Assembly: GCA_964036155.1 (NCBI GenBank)
Contig: OZ038423.1
Coordinates: forward strand, 80,553,249 to 80,617,248
Direction of reading: 5' to 3'
Length of the DNA: 64,000 bases
Source of the DNA: Diploscapter coronatus
Lineage: Eukaryota; Nematoda; Chromadorea; Rhabditida; Rhabditidae
Both the position numbers and the translations under genes were made by a program. The notes beneath the pieces are model-generated. The model saw only the letters and a list, made by a program, of their open reading frames with translations. It was not told where the DNA came from and did no database searches. Below, piece by piece: positions 1 through 12,100 of the stretch (the first letter of the stretch is position 1; every line of letters starts with the position of its first letter).

Positions 1-500
1 TGAGGCGTATCGGTGATTTTAAAAAAATGTTTCAAATTTTTTAAATCTTATTTTTTAGAAAAGCCCGAAGCTCTGGTTATCACGAGAGAAACTACTCCAA
101 TTACATGACAAGACACATGGGGCAGTAAATCAGGCAGTACTTCCCTAAACATTTTCAAATTAGACTACTTTTCATGCAAATCTGAGAGAAGTGAGTGAAA
201 AGTACTCGGTCCATTTTGAAGTTCTTTTCCAAGTCTTTTTCTTCAAGACTTTGACTTGTTGATTTCACAAAAGTATGGGTAACATGTTTGTCGTTGTTTT
301 TATGTACCATTTTAATTAACATTTTATCACCGATTATTTCTTCTTTGATTTATTCAAATTTTATCAAAGATCTATTTATTTCTTTTCATAAAGCTGGTGA
401 ATAAAATTAAACTTGTAAAAATTAGTATTTTTTTCTAATTTGCAAGGTTTGAGACCTTGAAATATCTCGATTTTCTTGATTTCAGAAATTAATTTACGAT

Positions 501-509
501 TGTTTTTAG
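501..509 (+). promoter_or_regulatory. Probable spliced-leader acceptor for EMC1
   Basis: A TGTTTTTAG acceptor lies five bases before the EMC1 ATG with no convincing upstream coding exon. This fits an SL1 trans-splice site. The base composition upstream is A/T-rich and outron-like. Confidence 0.5.
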
Positions 510-514
510 GTATT

Positions 515-3500
515 ATGAAGAGAATTGGGATCGGTCTGGTATTTTTGCTGACGATTTTCAAGTCGTGCTACTCGATCTACGAGGATCAAGTTGGGAAATG
601 GGACTGGTAAGTTTTCTGGCAAAAAATAAAAAACAAACGAAATAAAAACAAGTTTCAAAAATCTACCAGATCTAAATTATTTCACCTTTGATATTGTGTT
701 TTTAGGTGATAATAGAAGTATACAAAACATTTAAAAATTTCGGTCTATCAAAAATATTATTTTAGTTATGCATAAGTCAAAATTTTCTTTTAAAATTAAA
801 CTTACCTTAAAAATTTTAAGGCGCCAACAACTGGTGGGCTGTCCGATTTCTGCGACTTTTGAGGGCCAGTCCAAAGCCGCCAGTTCGAATTCCCAAAGAC
901 AGCCGCAACTCGTCGTGGTCTCCAAAGAACAAGCCATCGCCGCTCTCAACATGAATACAGGGAAAATCGGTTAGGAAATATTTTATTTTGTCTTTATTAA
1001 CGTCAAATGATAACTAAATTGTCCTGAAATATTTTATTCTGAAGATAAGATTTTTCGAAACATTCATTTCCATTCTCTCATATTCATTAACGGAGAACTT
1101 TTCCTGTACAATGATTGCAAGTTGTCAGTGGGCGTAGCTAAAGCACTACCGTATCTATTTTTAGACCCACTTTGATCATTTTTGAAATGGACTACTTGGT
1201 GCATACCCCTCCCCTTGTTCGTAATCATGAACGATTCTGTAACAATTGGAACATAGTAGCGCCTCTGCCTGATTTCGTTAGCGAACATGATAGTGTTTTA
1301 TTTGCTTTGAAAAAATGAATAGGGAAGAACATAAATGGATTAGTAAAATTACATATTTGGAAATTTGAAACATGATTTTTTCAAAGGAGATGAATTTTAG
1401 CCTGGCGCCGTCTGCAAGAAACGAATATCACGAATCCGGAGGCGTTCAAGACGATCGTCGATGAAAAATGTATTTTTTAATTACTATATTTATTTTTATT
1501 CTTAAAACTATGTTTTTCAGACATTTATTCCCTTGTGGATGACGGAAGAATTCTAAGAGCCTGGACCCGTCGCACCGGCACCGTATCTTGGCAGGAAAAG
1601 CTCGAGGAAATTCCTCAAAATGGGTATTTTCGTTAAACTTGAAATATAAATTTTAAAAAACAAACAAATTTTCAGCCCCACTTCCCTTCTCGCCAACGAC
1701 GATGAAGTTCTGGTTTTGAGTGGTCAAACTTTGTCGGTTTTCACCAAGAAAGGGGTCTTCAAGCACAAAATGCAAGTCGAAAAGAGGTACTTTTAACATT
1801 TCTGATTTTATATCACCGTTATTGCATGCAACTACGAATATTTTTTATGGAAAATCTTTATTTATTTATTCTTTTTTTAAACTTTGTATATTATTTTTTG
1901 CAAGTCAGCAATTTCAAGTTAACCGTACAATCTAAAAAATAAAGAGCGTAAAAATTGATGAATTAAGAAAAAATGTTTTTTTTTCAGTACCTGGACTCAA
2001 CTTCACACCCTTCCCACCAAAGACGTCGTTCTTCTCTCGCTCTCTGCCAGCACCCTAACCGTGCAGCAGGTCAAAGACGCAGGCAGTCTTCTCTTGAAAG
2101 GAAGCATCCAACTGAAAGCGGCTAGCGGAGAGAAGTTCGATTTTTGTTTTTTATTATTTTTTTACGAGAAAAAACCGTGAAATTATATATTTTTTCAAGA
2201 AAAAGTTGAAATTAAAAAAAAAAAAAAATTGAAGGTAGAATTTTCAGGTGCATTCTAATTGGAGCCCACATGGCCTGTTATCACAGTGACTCCCTGCAAA
2301 TTGTCGACCTTTCCGGGCAAACCATCAAAGGACCAAGTGAAGTCGCGACAGGGACGAGCATTAGGTAACATTCGAATATTTGATCTTTCTTGACGACCAC
2401 ATCCAAATGGAATCAAATAACTGAAATTCGTAAATGATTTCCAACTTTTTGAAACTTATCTAAGAAAATGAAGCTAAACCTTTCAGAGACCTTTTCGCTC
2501 TGGAAAATGATCGGATCGGTGTTAGAGGACCGGACTCGGTTTCGGTGTTCGATTTGACGGGGAAGAAGGTAATTTCTATCTGTAAAATTTAGAATATTGA
2601 TTATTTTCATTTTCAGATTTTCACGATCCAAGAAAAGAACATCGAAGCTGCTGAACCCGTCAAAAATGCCGTAATGCTGATCACCAAGACTCAAATTGAA
2701 GTATACGATGCAAAGGACGGGAAGCAGGTTTTCAAGGTTTTTTTTTTTTTTTTTTAATTTATTATCTTATAGAAAGTTATACTTTTTAATCTTTACTAGG
2801 ACTATTAAAAATCAATGGAACTAAAAGAAATCAATTTAATTATAAATAAACAATGACGGTTTAAACTCAGATGAACATCCCAGCTTCAACATTCGAGAGA
2901 GCTTCCGCGACAAGGATCTTCGTGAATCAATTAAAGGACGAGTACGAGATTCTAGCCGTGTTTGCAGACTGCAGGTAAAATTTTCTCATTTTCTGAGAAA
3001 AATAATTTTCAAAATTTCAGGGCTGAACTCTTCGTGGTGAATCCCGGAAGGAATCAGGTTACTTCAGAGTGGTACAGGGAAGGTTAGTTTGAGAACTTTT
3101 TTGCTGAAATTTTTATTATCTTTAGAAGAAATCTCAAAAGATATTATTTATATGCAGGTATTGAAGAAATGACGAGTTTGAATTTGTTCTGAAAATTTTT
3201 GAAACAATGTTTTACTTTTTTAAATCAAGAAACTTTCAGAAGGCCTAGCCCGTTTGGCCCACGTGGAAATGGTCGATTTACCCCTGTCGGAGAGTCAACA
3301 GCTTATCGAAGACGAGTTTGAAGGGGCTGCTGGTAATTTATGCTCATTTTTATTTGACTAACTTTTCCGGAATACCAACCAGGGCTGGACGAAAATTTTA
3401 TTTGAATGGGACACTTGGAAACATCATTTTTCGGATAAAAAATGTTCGTGGATTATTTACAAGCACATGTATCCCGAAATTATTAAGTGAAGGGCAATTT

Positions 3501-6500
3501 ATAATGAGTTGAATATTTTTGAAACGTATTTTTTAACTTTAGGTAACATCATCAGTTCGCTCATCAAGCGATGCGTTACTCAACTCGGGCAGCTGAAAAG
3601 ATGGTTCATCAGGACACTTAGAGAGGTTAGTTTTATTTTAATTTTACTTATTTATTTTTATTATGTTTGTTTCAATTCAGATGTTCACTTTATCGCACTC
3701 CATCAAGACCCAAGTCAACTCCTTTGCCACTCTGGCTGAAGTGCTCAGAAACGCCGGAAAATATTCGCAGTAGGTTTTCGAGTTTTTTTTCTCTAAAATT
3801 TGAACTTCAAAAGCAATTATTGATGTACGCGGTTCTTTTTTCTATTGCGCGCTCAGTCATTTTTACGTTTCGCCAAATACTAAAAAGCGTTTCGTCATTT
3901 CACGCTACGCTATTCCATCGTATTACGTCATTTATAGGTTGCCAAAAGATCTGTGTTTTATGAAAGATTGTTGTAATTTGAGCGAGCGCGGTTCCCTGCC
4001 CTTGGAGAGAGACTTGTTCAACCTGAGGAAGATGATCGTCGCCTCGTCCCTGGATGGAGTGGTGTACGGACTCGACTCGAATGATGGAGCCGTCATCTGG
4101 AAACTCCAACTCTCCCAAGTGGTTCCGCCCGGAGCGCTCAAAACTGCATTAGGGAAAGAAAAGGTAATATTTAAGTTCTAGCAATTTTTTCTAGTAAACA
4201 CACAGTAGAACGTTTTTATACTGATGATGAGCAGTCTTTTTTGAAGGAGGAGGGAATTGATGAAATAAGTTTTGAACATTTTTAAATGTCAAAAGAACGC
4301 GAAATCGCTCATTTGCTCTGCCAACTGCTATTTGATGAGATGACGAGAATGTTATCTTTCCGCACACTATTTAGCCCTATTTCCCTTCCCTCCCCTATCT
4401 CTAACTATAGCATCTCGTCATCTCGTCATATAGTAGTTGCCATTTGATCACCTTCATTGAATAATTTATCCAATTTTATAAGTTTCATAGGAATAGAAAT
4501 CGACAATGTTTTAAAGACAAGTCCATTGTGTTGACAAATTTCAGATCCCGCTGTTCGTGCAAAGGACCACGGCTCACTACCAACTCAAGGGACAAATGGC
4601 AGTAGTCTTCCAGAATGCGGTAATTGTAAACTTTGAACTTGATTTCTTTAATTTTCAAAATTCAGATAAATTCCAACGGAGTTATCGTCCTCTTCGACCC
4701 GATCACCGGCGAAATCATCGAGAAACACCAATTATCCAGACCAATTAAGAGGTAATTAACTCGAGTTAGTTAGGGTAACTAAATAATTAGCTGAATGATT
4801 AACTAGGGGGTAATTATCGAGAATTAATTACAGGGTCGAAATTCTGCCGTTCCTTGGAGCCGACCATGTTCACTCCCTACTGATTCTGGATGATTCGGAG
4901 AGGGTAAAAATTTGTTAAAATTAAAACAAAAAGTAAAAAATGTCGAAAAAATAAAGTTCAACTTTAGATTTCCTTCGTCCCTAAACTCCCTGACGAAATT
5001 GCGATTTCCGCCTCGCCTATCTATCTGATGGATGTCGACCCTAAGGGGGTTGTTGAGGTAAATCTAAAAAGATATTCAAAACATCCTTATTTAGTCAAAT
5101 TTCGCCTTTTTCTTACAATACTATGTCTTGTTTCAAAACAGAAAATCGGGGAATTTTTTGAAATAACATCAAAAAAACTTTATTAAAACATACCCTCCCA
5201 TAAAATTCTCTTCTATTATTTTTCATGTCTTGTTGCTAAAAAATCTTGCATTTTTCAATTAAAAGACCTTTTTAGGGCTATAAGGTGGATTTCATCGAGA
5301 AACGTCTGGTCAAACAGTGGCACACCAGTTTGGGTCTCGACTCGAACGAAAGGATCGTCATTTCACAGGGGAAACCCGCACACGGTTCACTTTTCCTGAA
5401 ATTAAAAAAAATTACTCACAAAAACAAGAACAAAAATAAGAACGTACCAATACGAAATCTGTATGATTTATCATGAAATTACTTAAAACATCAAATTTAT
5501 AAATTTTCGAAATTTAGTATCTGGTAACCGCAAATATTGATGTTTTCTTACATACGAACTTCATATGATAGAAATTGAAACTTATAGAAATTCTATAAAA
5601 CTAGAAATATTTAAAAATTTGATGATAATAAAATAAACACCAGCCAATCGACGTTCTTCTCATATGAGGCTTATATGAATTTAATTTGAAACTTATTTTT
5701 TTTAATTTCAGAAAAAGTCCACTCACAAGGGCGTGTGCTGATCGACAGAAATGTTGACTACAAGTACCTGAATCCGAATTTGGTGGGTTTAAAAAATCTT
5801 TAAAAAACATTTCTAAAATATTCAAAAAGAAAAATATCTTTCCTTAAATGTTTTTGCTTTATTTTTAAAAGAATACCCCTTATTATAAAAATAGCTCTTT
5901 TCCAAATGTATTCTTTCTCCAAAAATTGTCCATACCCAAGAAAAAGCATAAGAGAAATGACGATTCTTTCAAAAATGACATACTATTTGAAGATGATAAA
6001 ATTTTGCCAGGTCGCTCTTGCCTCCGTCGACACCATTCATCAGCAAATTTCCCTGTTTTTGGTGGACTCTGTAACCGGCCAATTGGTGCACACGGCAAAA
6101 TTACTGAAGGCCTCTCCACCAATCCATTTAGTCCACTGCGAGAATTGGCTGGCGGTAAGTTTGATGAACATCTTTTTGCAAACATATTTATTTTTAAAAT
6201 TTTTATAAAACATTTTTTTCTTTGAAAATAAATTTGAATTCTAGTACGCCTACTGGTCGGACAGGGGAAGAAGGACGGAAATCGGCATCATGGAGTTGTA
6301 TGAGGGAGAGGAGAAGTCGAATAAGGTTAGTTGAAAAAACATCAAAAAATCATTTAAGAATTCGGATCTTATGAAGTATATAAATTAGATTAAAGTCCCT
6401 CGAGTTCGTTTTAAAAGTCGGAGGTTATTTTTCAGCAAAAATTCGACTCTCTGGTGCCGACGAAGACACCGCCCTCAGTGGTGGCGCAAAGTTACATCTA

Positions 6501-7710
6501 CGCACAGGGTGTTGACGCGATGGCGGTTAGCGAGACGGGTAAATTGATAGAAAATGAAACTTTCCTCGATATTTTATCTCTTATCTCCTTATTTTTCATT
6601 TATATTTTCGAATTTTGGGGAAATTGATGGTTTTTTCCAGAACAAGGCCTCACCAACAAGGCCATTCTCTTCGCGTTGCCGCTCGGTGGAATTCACGAAG
6701 TCACGAGGAGGTTCATCGACGCTACAAGGCCCCTGGAATTGACACAGGTGATTTTTTATTTATTTAAAAAATCAAAATTTTTGAGGAAAGTGGACAACTT
6801 TTGAATTTTGAAAGTTCTGGAAAATCATAGAAAGTCTAAAACTCTAGGAATTTCTAATTCTGACAAAAAATTCGGGAAGATTCATGGTTTTCTTTTTCTA
6901 AAAGCCTAAAAATTGGTAAATTTCCAGGAAATGCGTGAAGAGATGATGATCCCTTACATGCCGGAAATTCCTGTTGCCCCAGAAGACATGGTCAACTACA
7001 ACCAGACGGTGCATAATATCAGAGGCATCAAGACTGCGTGAGTGTCAATTGTAATTTTAGAATGGAATAGCTAAGTTGAGTCGATAAGGGACGTTTCAAT
7101 AACGTCAAAACGTTTATTTCGACTCTGAATAATTCTGAAACTTGTTCGTTTTTATTTGGAATTGGTTAAAGGTTACATCAAGCCAAACGAACAATTATAG
7201 ATGTCAAAATACTGGATTATTTGAAAATTGACGAAACCTAAAATACAATATTCTCTATCGCTAAAAATACATTTTGCACTATTAACACATCCCAGTATCA
7301 CGATTACTTATTGCATTATCGATTGGAAGAGAACGTCGATATTCAAAAATTACGCTATTCGCCTCTCGTTTCTCTTCTACGCAACTCACTATTTCTCTCC
7401 AAATTCGATTTATAATTGCGGAATGGATATCGACTTTCTCTCCAATCAATGATAAAACTTGCCATGAATTTGAAAATTTGTAAAACATATTCTTATTTTC
7501 AGACCAGCCGGTCTTGAGTCTACTTCTTTGATGTTCGCCTACGGAATCGATGTCTTTTTCACTCGCCTCTACCCGTCTGGCACTTTCGACATTCTGAAAG
7601 ACGACTTCGACCACCTGCTGATTTCCGTCGTTCTTCTGGGTCTCATTCTCGGATCGATTATCTCCAAACGTATCGCTCGGAGCAACGCGCTAAACGCCGC
7701 GTGGGCGTAA
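515..7710 (+). CDS. emc-1: EMC1, ER membrane protein complex subunit 1 (27 exons)
   Basis: EMC1 is the large lumenal beta-propeller subunit of the ER membrane protein complex, which inserts tail-anchored and multipass proteins. Joining 27 exons with GT-AG borders gives exactly 964 codons (963 residues), close to the roughly 990 of animal EMC1. The start ATG at 515 opens a signal peptide (MKRIGIGLVFLLTIFKSCYS) followed by YEDQVGKWDW, the conserved mature N-terminus. Later hallmarks are EMVDLPLSESQ (about 3270), VQRTTAHY (4557), HSQGRVLIDRNVDYKYLNPN (5718), VNYNQTV (about 6990) and the C-terminal exon 7503-7710, which has APAGLESTSLMFAYGID, FDILKDDFDHLLIS and one membrane helix before a short cytosolic tail. 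The first acceptor (TTTTAAG before 821) is weak. Introns 15 (4164-4544) and 26 (7038-7502) carry foldback elements. The family is certain; single exon edges could shift by a codon. Confidence 0.95.
4318..4448. repeat. Foldback (MITE-like) element in EMC1 intron 15
   Basis: Left arm GCTATTTGATGAGATGACGA and right arm (reverse-complemented) CTATATGACGAGATGACGAG pair over about 40 bases. They flank a pyrimidine-rich loop containing CACACTATTTAGCCC and TCCCTCCCCTATC. The interior resembles the hairpin near 38.1 kb. Confidence 0.7.
7312..7456. repeat. Foldback element, family C copy 1, in EMC1 intron 26
   Basis: The left arm starts TTATCGATTGGAAGAGAACG and the right arm, reverse-complemented, starts TTATCATTGATTGGAGAGAA. 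The arms pair over about 70 bases with mismatches. A second copy in the opposite orientation is at 58119-58254. Confidence 0.75.
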
Positions 7711-9139
7711 ATTGCGGGATTTCATATAGGGGAAATTATCGTGAAACGGGGAAATACGTTAAAAAACTGATTTTCATCTAAATTGAATTTCGTTTTACCG
7801 ATTTTAAATGAGGAGAATTACTTTTTTTAATGAAAAATTGTAGTATTTTTTGGTATTTTCCCCCAATATTCAAATTCCAGTAAGCTTCAGCGGTTTTCAG
7901 CAATTGTTCTCCTTCTTTAAAAGCCCAGTCTTCCATCCACGCCTCCGCGTAATTGATCTGTGAAAATTTCCTTCAAATTATTCAAAAGTTAACCTGGGTT
8001 TTCTCCCTTTTCTGAAGTAAGAATTTGTGAAAATTCGATTGGATTCTGAGCTTGCCATTCCAAATAACCTAAACATTCTGCGTTTTCTCAAGAAAGCGAG
8101 ATTTTTAGGGATTTAGTAATTTTATCATCGCCAGGGATATACGAACTCAACTTGCTTGAGAGGTTCGAGTTGAACTTTTGTCGAGCTCCGTACATCTCTG
8201 ATCATCGCTTTATGAAAATAGATTTATCAATATTTCACGAGTCATCGAAATTTTGTGAGTTAGTTGTTGGGAAATTAGCCAATTTTTCCCGTCAAAATCA
8301 GGGTTGTGTGCTAACTTTATTCTTATTTCATTATGATTTTTTTCCTTTTTATTGATTGCAAAATTCCTACCGTATAATGTCCCTTTACTTATAAGGTACT
8401 GCTCAAAGATAGATATTTTTCCAAAAAATTTTTTCCTTTTTTATTTTTCTTGGGCTTTTGAAAGTAATAATTTCGTTCAAATCTCTAGTTAAAATTTCGA
8501 TTTCTCAAAACTGATATTTGAAAATACTCCACATGAAATTCCCCTTATTTCTACGAGTCGTCAGTCTTTGTTAGTCAATGTTTTATCTACAAATTCAGTA
8601 TCCCTCTCTTGTGGTGCCAATTTTTGCGATTTCAATAAAATTCAACCAGGAAAAATAACTAATGCAACATTTATTTTCAAGTTGCTAAGCTATTTTATCA
8701 AAAATGATTGAAATGAAACGATAAAATCTATATAACAGGACTACAAAAGTGGGTTTTGAGAAGTGGATCTTGTGCGTGAGAAAAGTAAATTTTTTAAAAG
8801 TGAAGCATGAAATCTGAAGTAGCTTAAATTTACGAGAAAATAGGTAAATGTGTATCCCTCATGCAGTCTCGATATATTTGTATGTGCAACGATCGTGACG
8901 AGAAGCAGAGTTAGATCGAAATTCTGGACTCCGAAATTTCGAAATCCAGACGACTCCAATAACTCCGATAAAATAGAGGATGGTGATACACGGATAGATC
9001 AACAAATTCGATAAACAACTAGCCTAAAGGTAAGGATGTCAGAAATCAATCTGGTTTTGGGGGAAGGGAATAAAGTTACACAACTACTAGAAAGATAGGG
9101 GAAATATCCACGGTCTTTAAAAATCATCGGATACGGCGC
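7711..9139. other. Intergenic region between convergent EMC1 and myosin genes
   Basis: This stretch holds the two facing 3' UTRs. AATAAA at about 8633 (+) is a candidate poly(A) signal for EMC1, although it lies far from the stop. I see no coding exon on either strand and no repeat. Confidence 0.6.
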
Positions 9140-12100
9140 TTAGAAATCGGTATTTCTGGAGCGGGATGGCGAGCGCATAACCATGGCCGAAGCAGAGGTC
9201 TGAAATTAAAATTTATAGATATTTTCATGGAATAGTAAATCAGTGATGCCCACGAATGGTACAAGTAAACAAAAAATTTGTACCATTCCATTGCTAGGAA
9301 GGGGTTACGAGATTCAAAAATTGCATTTTATTATACAGATAAAAGTGTGATTTTGGTACGGATAGACATCTTGTGAAATTTGAAATTACTCAAATTACCT
9401 GCAGTCCAGCGGGAGCGACCGAAGTGGACGATCGGGACTTGGCGCGCATCTTCGACAGCGAGTTCTCGGCGTCGTCGGCACGCTCCTCAGCGTCCTCGAG
9501 CTGGTGGGTGAGCTGTTTGTACTTCTGCAGATTGGTGTTGGCGACTTCTTCCTGAAAATTTCACCATTTCCCCCCATTTTCTCATCGGTTCATCCGTACC
9601 GCTTCCTCGATCTGCTTCTTCTGGGTCTTGAGTTTGTTCTGGAGTTTGTCGATCAGGTCCTGCAGACGTTCGAAGTTCTTCTTGTCCTCGTCGACCTGCA
9701 ATCATTTGTAATTGGCTTTAAGCCTGAAATTAATGAATTTGGTACCTGGAATTGGAGTTCGCGCGCGCGTCTGTCGACCTTCTGCATGTTCTTATTGGCC
9801 TCCTGGCAGCGTCTCTGCTCTCCGTCCAATTCCGTCTCAAGTTCGCGCACGCGCTGTTCGAGTTTGGCAATCACCTAAATTTTCTTGATTTTCGAGTTTC
9901 CAAAAAAACATTTCATACCTTCTTGCCACCCTTGAGAGCGGCGGCTTCGGCCTCGTCGAGTCTGACTTGAATCTCCTTGAGCTGCTGCTCGAGTCCCTTG
10001 CGCATGCGGTCGATGTGCTGAGCGTGTTCCTGCTCCTGGCGCAGATCCTCGGCCAATTTGGTGGCATCAGCGATGGCCTTCTTCGATCTCTCCTCAGCGG
10101 CTTTGTATTCGGACAGGGTCTCGTCGAGGTCGGCCTGAAATCATGGATTCTCTGTGTGAATATCAATTTTCCAATCCTTACATGCAGAGCCTGGAGTTCT
10201 CCCTCGAGCTTTCTCTTGGCGGCCGACAAGCTGCTGGCCTGAGCATTGGCCTCATTGGCCTGGTCACGGGCATCGGCGGCTTCGTACTCAGCCTGCTTGC
10301 GGGCACGCTCAGAGGCTTCGTTGGCAACCAGAAGTTCTTCCTAAAATAATCCTTTTTTTCTCAAATAAAGTGATACAATTTTACCTTCTCGGACTGGAGA
10401 AGAGTGGCGCGCTTCTCGGCGTTGAAGAACTGCTCGCGGATGTCGTTTCCGTTGCGCTGTTCCTCTTCGACCTGGAGCTGCAGTTCGCGGATCTGCTCTT
10501 GGTATCTCTTCAAGTTCTTCTGCGCGTCGGCGTTGGCCTTGTTGGCATGGTCGAGAGCGATTTCGAGCTCGTTGATGTCGGACTCGAGCTTCTTCTTGAC
10601 GCGGAGGAGTTCGGCTTTGCCCTTGGCCTCGGTCTCGAGCGACGCTTGCATCGAGTCCATTGCACGCTGGTGGTTCTTGCGGGTGTTCTCGAATTCCTCC
10701 TCCTTCTCCTGGATTCTCTTCTCGATTTCGGAGCGGATCTGGGACACTTCGACCTGGGCGCGGAGCACCTTCGACTCCTCGGCTTCCAAGGCAGCCTCGG
10801 CCTCGTCGAGAGCATGCTGGAGTTCCTCTTTCTCGATTTCGAGACGACGGATGATCTTCTGCATCTCGTGCACGGAGCGGCCTCCCTCGCCGAGTTGGTC
10901 AGCCAAGTCCTTGATCTCCTGAGCGAGGTTCTTGTTCTCACGGCGAAGTCCCTCGACGACTTCGGCTGCCTCCTCCTGAGCGTTCTTGGCCTTGAAGAGA
11001 TCGGTGGAGGCGTTGCGGAGTTCGCGCTGAACGTTGTCGAGTTCGGCATTGAGGTCGTCGACCTTCTTCTTCCACTCGTCGATGGTTCTGTCGAAGCCCT
11101 TCTGTTTCTTCTCGAGGGAGGCAGAGTACGAGTTGGCGCGCTCAACATCAACCTGGGCATCGTCCAAGTCTCCGACCAGTCTGCCCTTGGTCTTCTCGAG
11201 CGAGGCGATCTTCGAGTTGGCAGCATCGAGAGCCTCGGTCAATTCCTGGATCTTGTTTCCTTGACGTTTCTTGGCGTCCTCGAGTTCGTCGGCCTTGATC
11301 AAGCCCTCGCCCTCGAATTTGGCCTTCCACTGCTGGATCTCAGCGTTGGCCTTGCTGAGTTGGCGGAGGACTTCGTTCTTTCCTTCGATTTCTTCCTCCA
11401 AACTCTCCTGCAATTGCTCGGCCTCGTGTTGGTAGTTCTTGGCCTGGGCGGCAAGGGTCTGGCGCTCACGCGATTCCTCATCGGCGGTGCGCTTGGCCTC
11501 CTCGAGCTGAGAGGTGAGTTGGGCCTTCAGACGAGACAGCTGATTGACCTAAAATGGAGAATGGTTGTTTCACGCAAAAGGAGGACTTTTGTTGCGCACA
11601 CAATTTTTTTTTGCACAAAGATACACACCTACCTGAGATTCAGCGTCTTCGAGTTGACGGACGAGGTCACCGTTCTCGTTGTGCATGCGTCCCTTCATCG
11701 AGGTGAAGTCCATGAGCTGGCGAGATTGCTCATCGCATTTGGACTGGAGCTCGGACAGTTGAAGTTCGAACTGCTTGGCAAGTTTCTCGTTGTTCATCTT
11801 GCCAGAGGTCTCCTACAACGATTTTAATAATTGTTTGATTTGATAGTTTGTTTATAAATGCAATATACCGAGTCGAGTTGAGAGGCGAGTTCCTCAGCAT
11901 CACGAACAGCCTGAGCCCTGTCCTTCTCGAGCTTTTGCTTAGTCTTGTTAATCTGATCTAGTTGATCGGTCAGCTCAGCAACAGCATCGGTGTGCTTCTT
12001 GCGGAGAGCACCCAGTTGGCTCTCGTGATTCATGTTAGCTTCCTCCAAATCACGACGGAGCTTGGCGAGTTCAGCCTCACGCTTCTTGTTGATCTCAACC

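Noticed and set aside
10370..11827. A 485-codon plus-strand open frame opposite the myosin rod
   Set aside because: It is the antisense shadow of the coiled-coil exon. The Leu/Val-rich product mirrors Glu/Lys-rich heptads, and the minus strand matches UNC-54 residue by residue.
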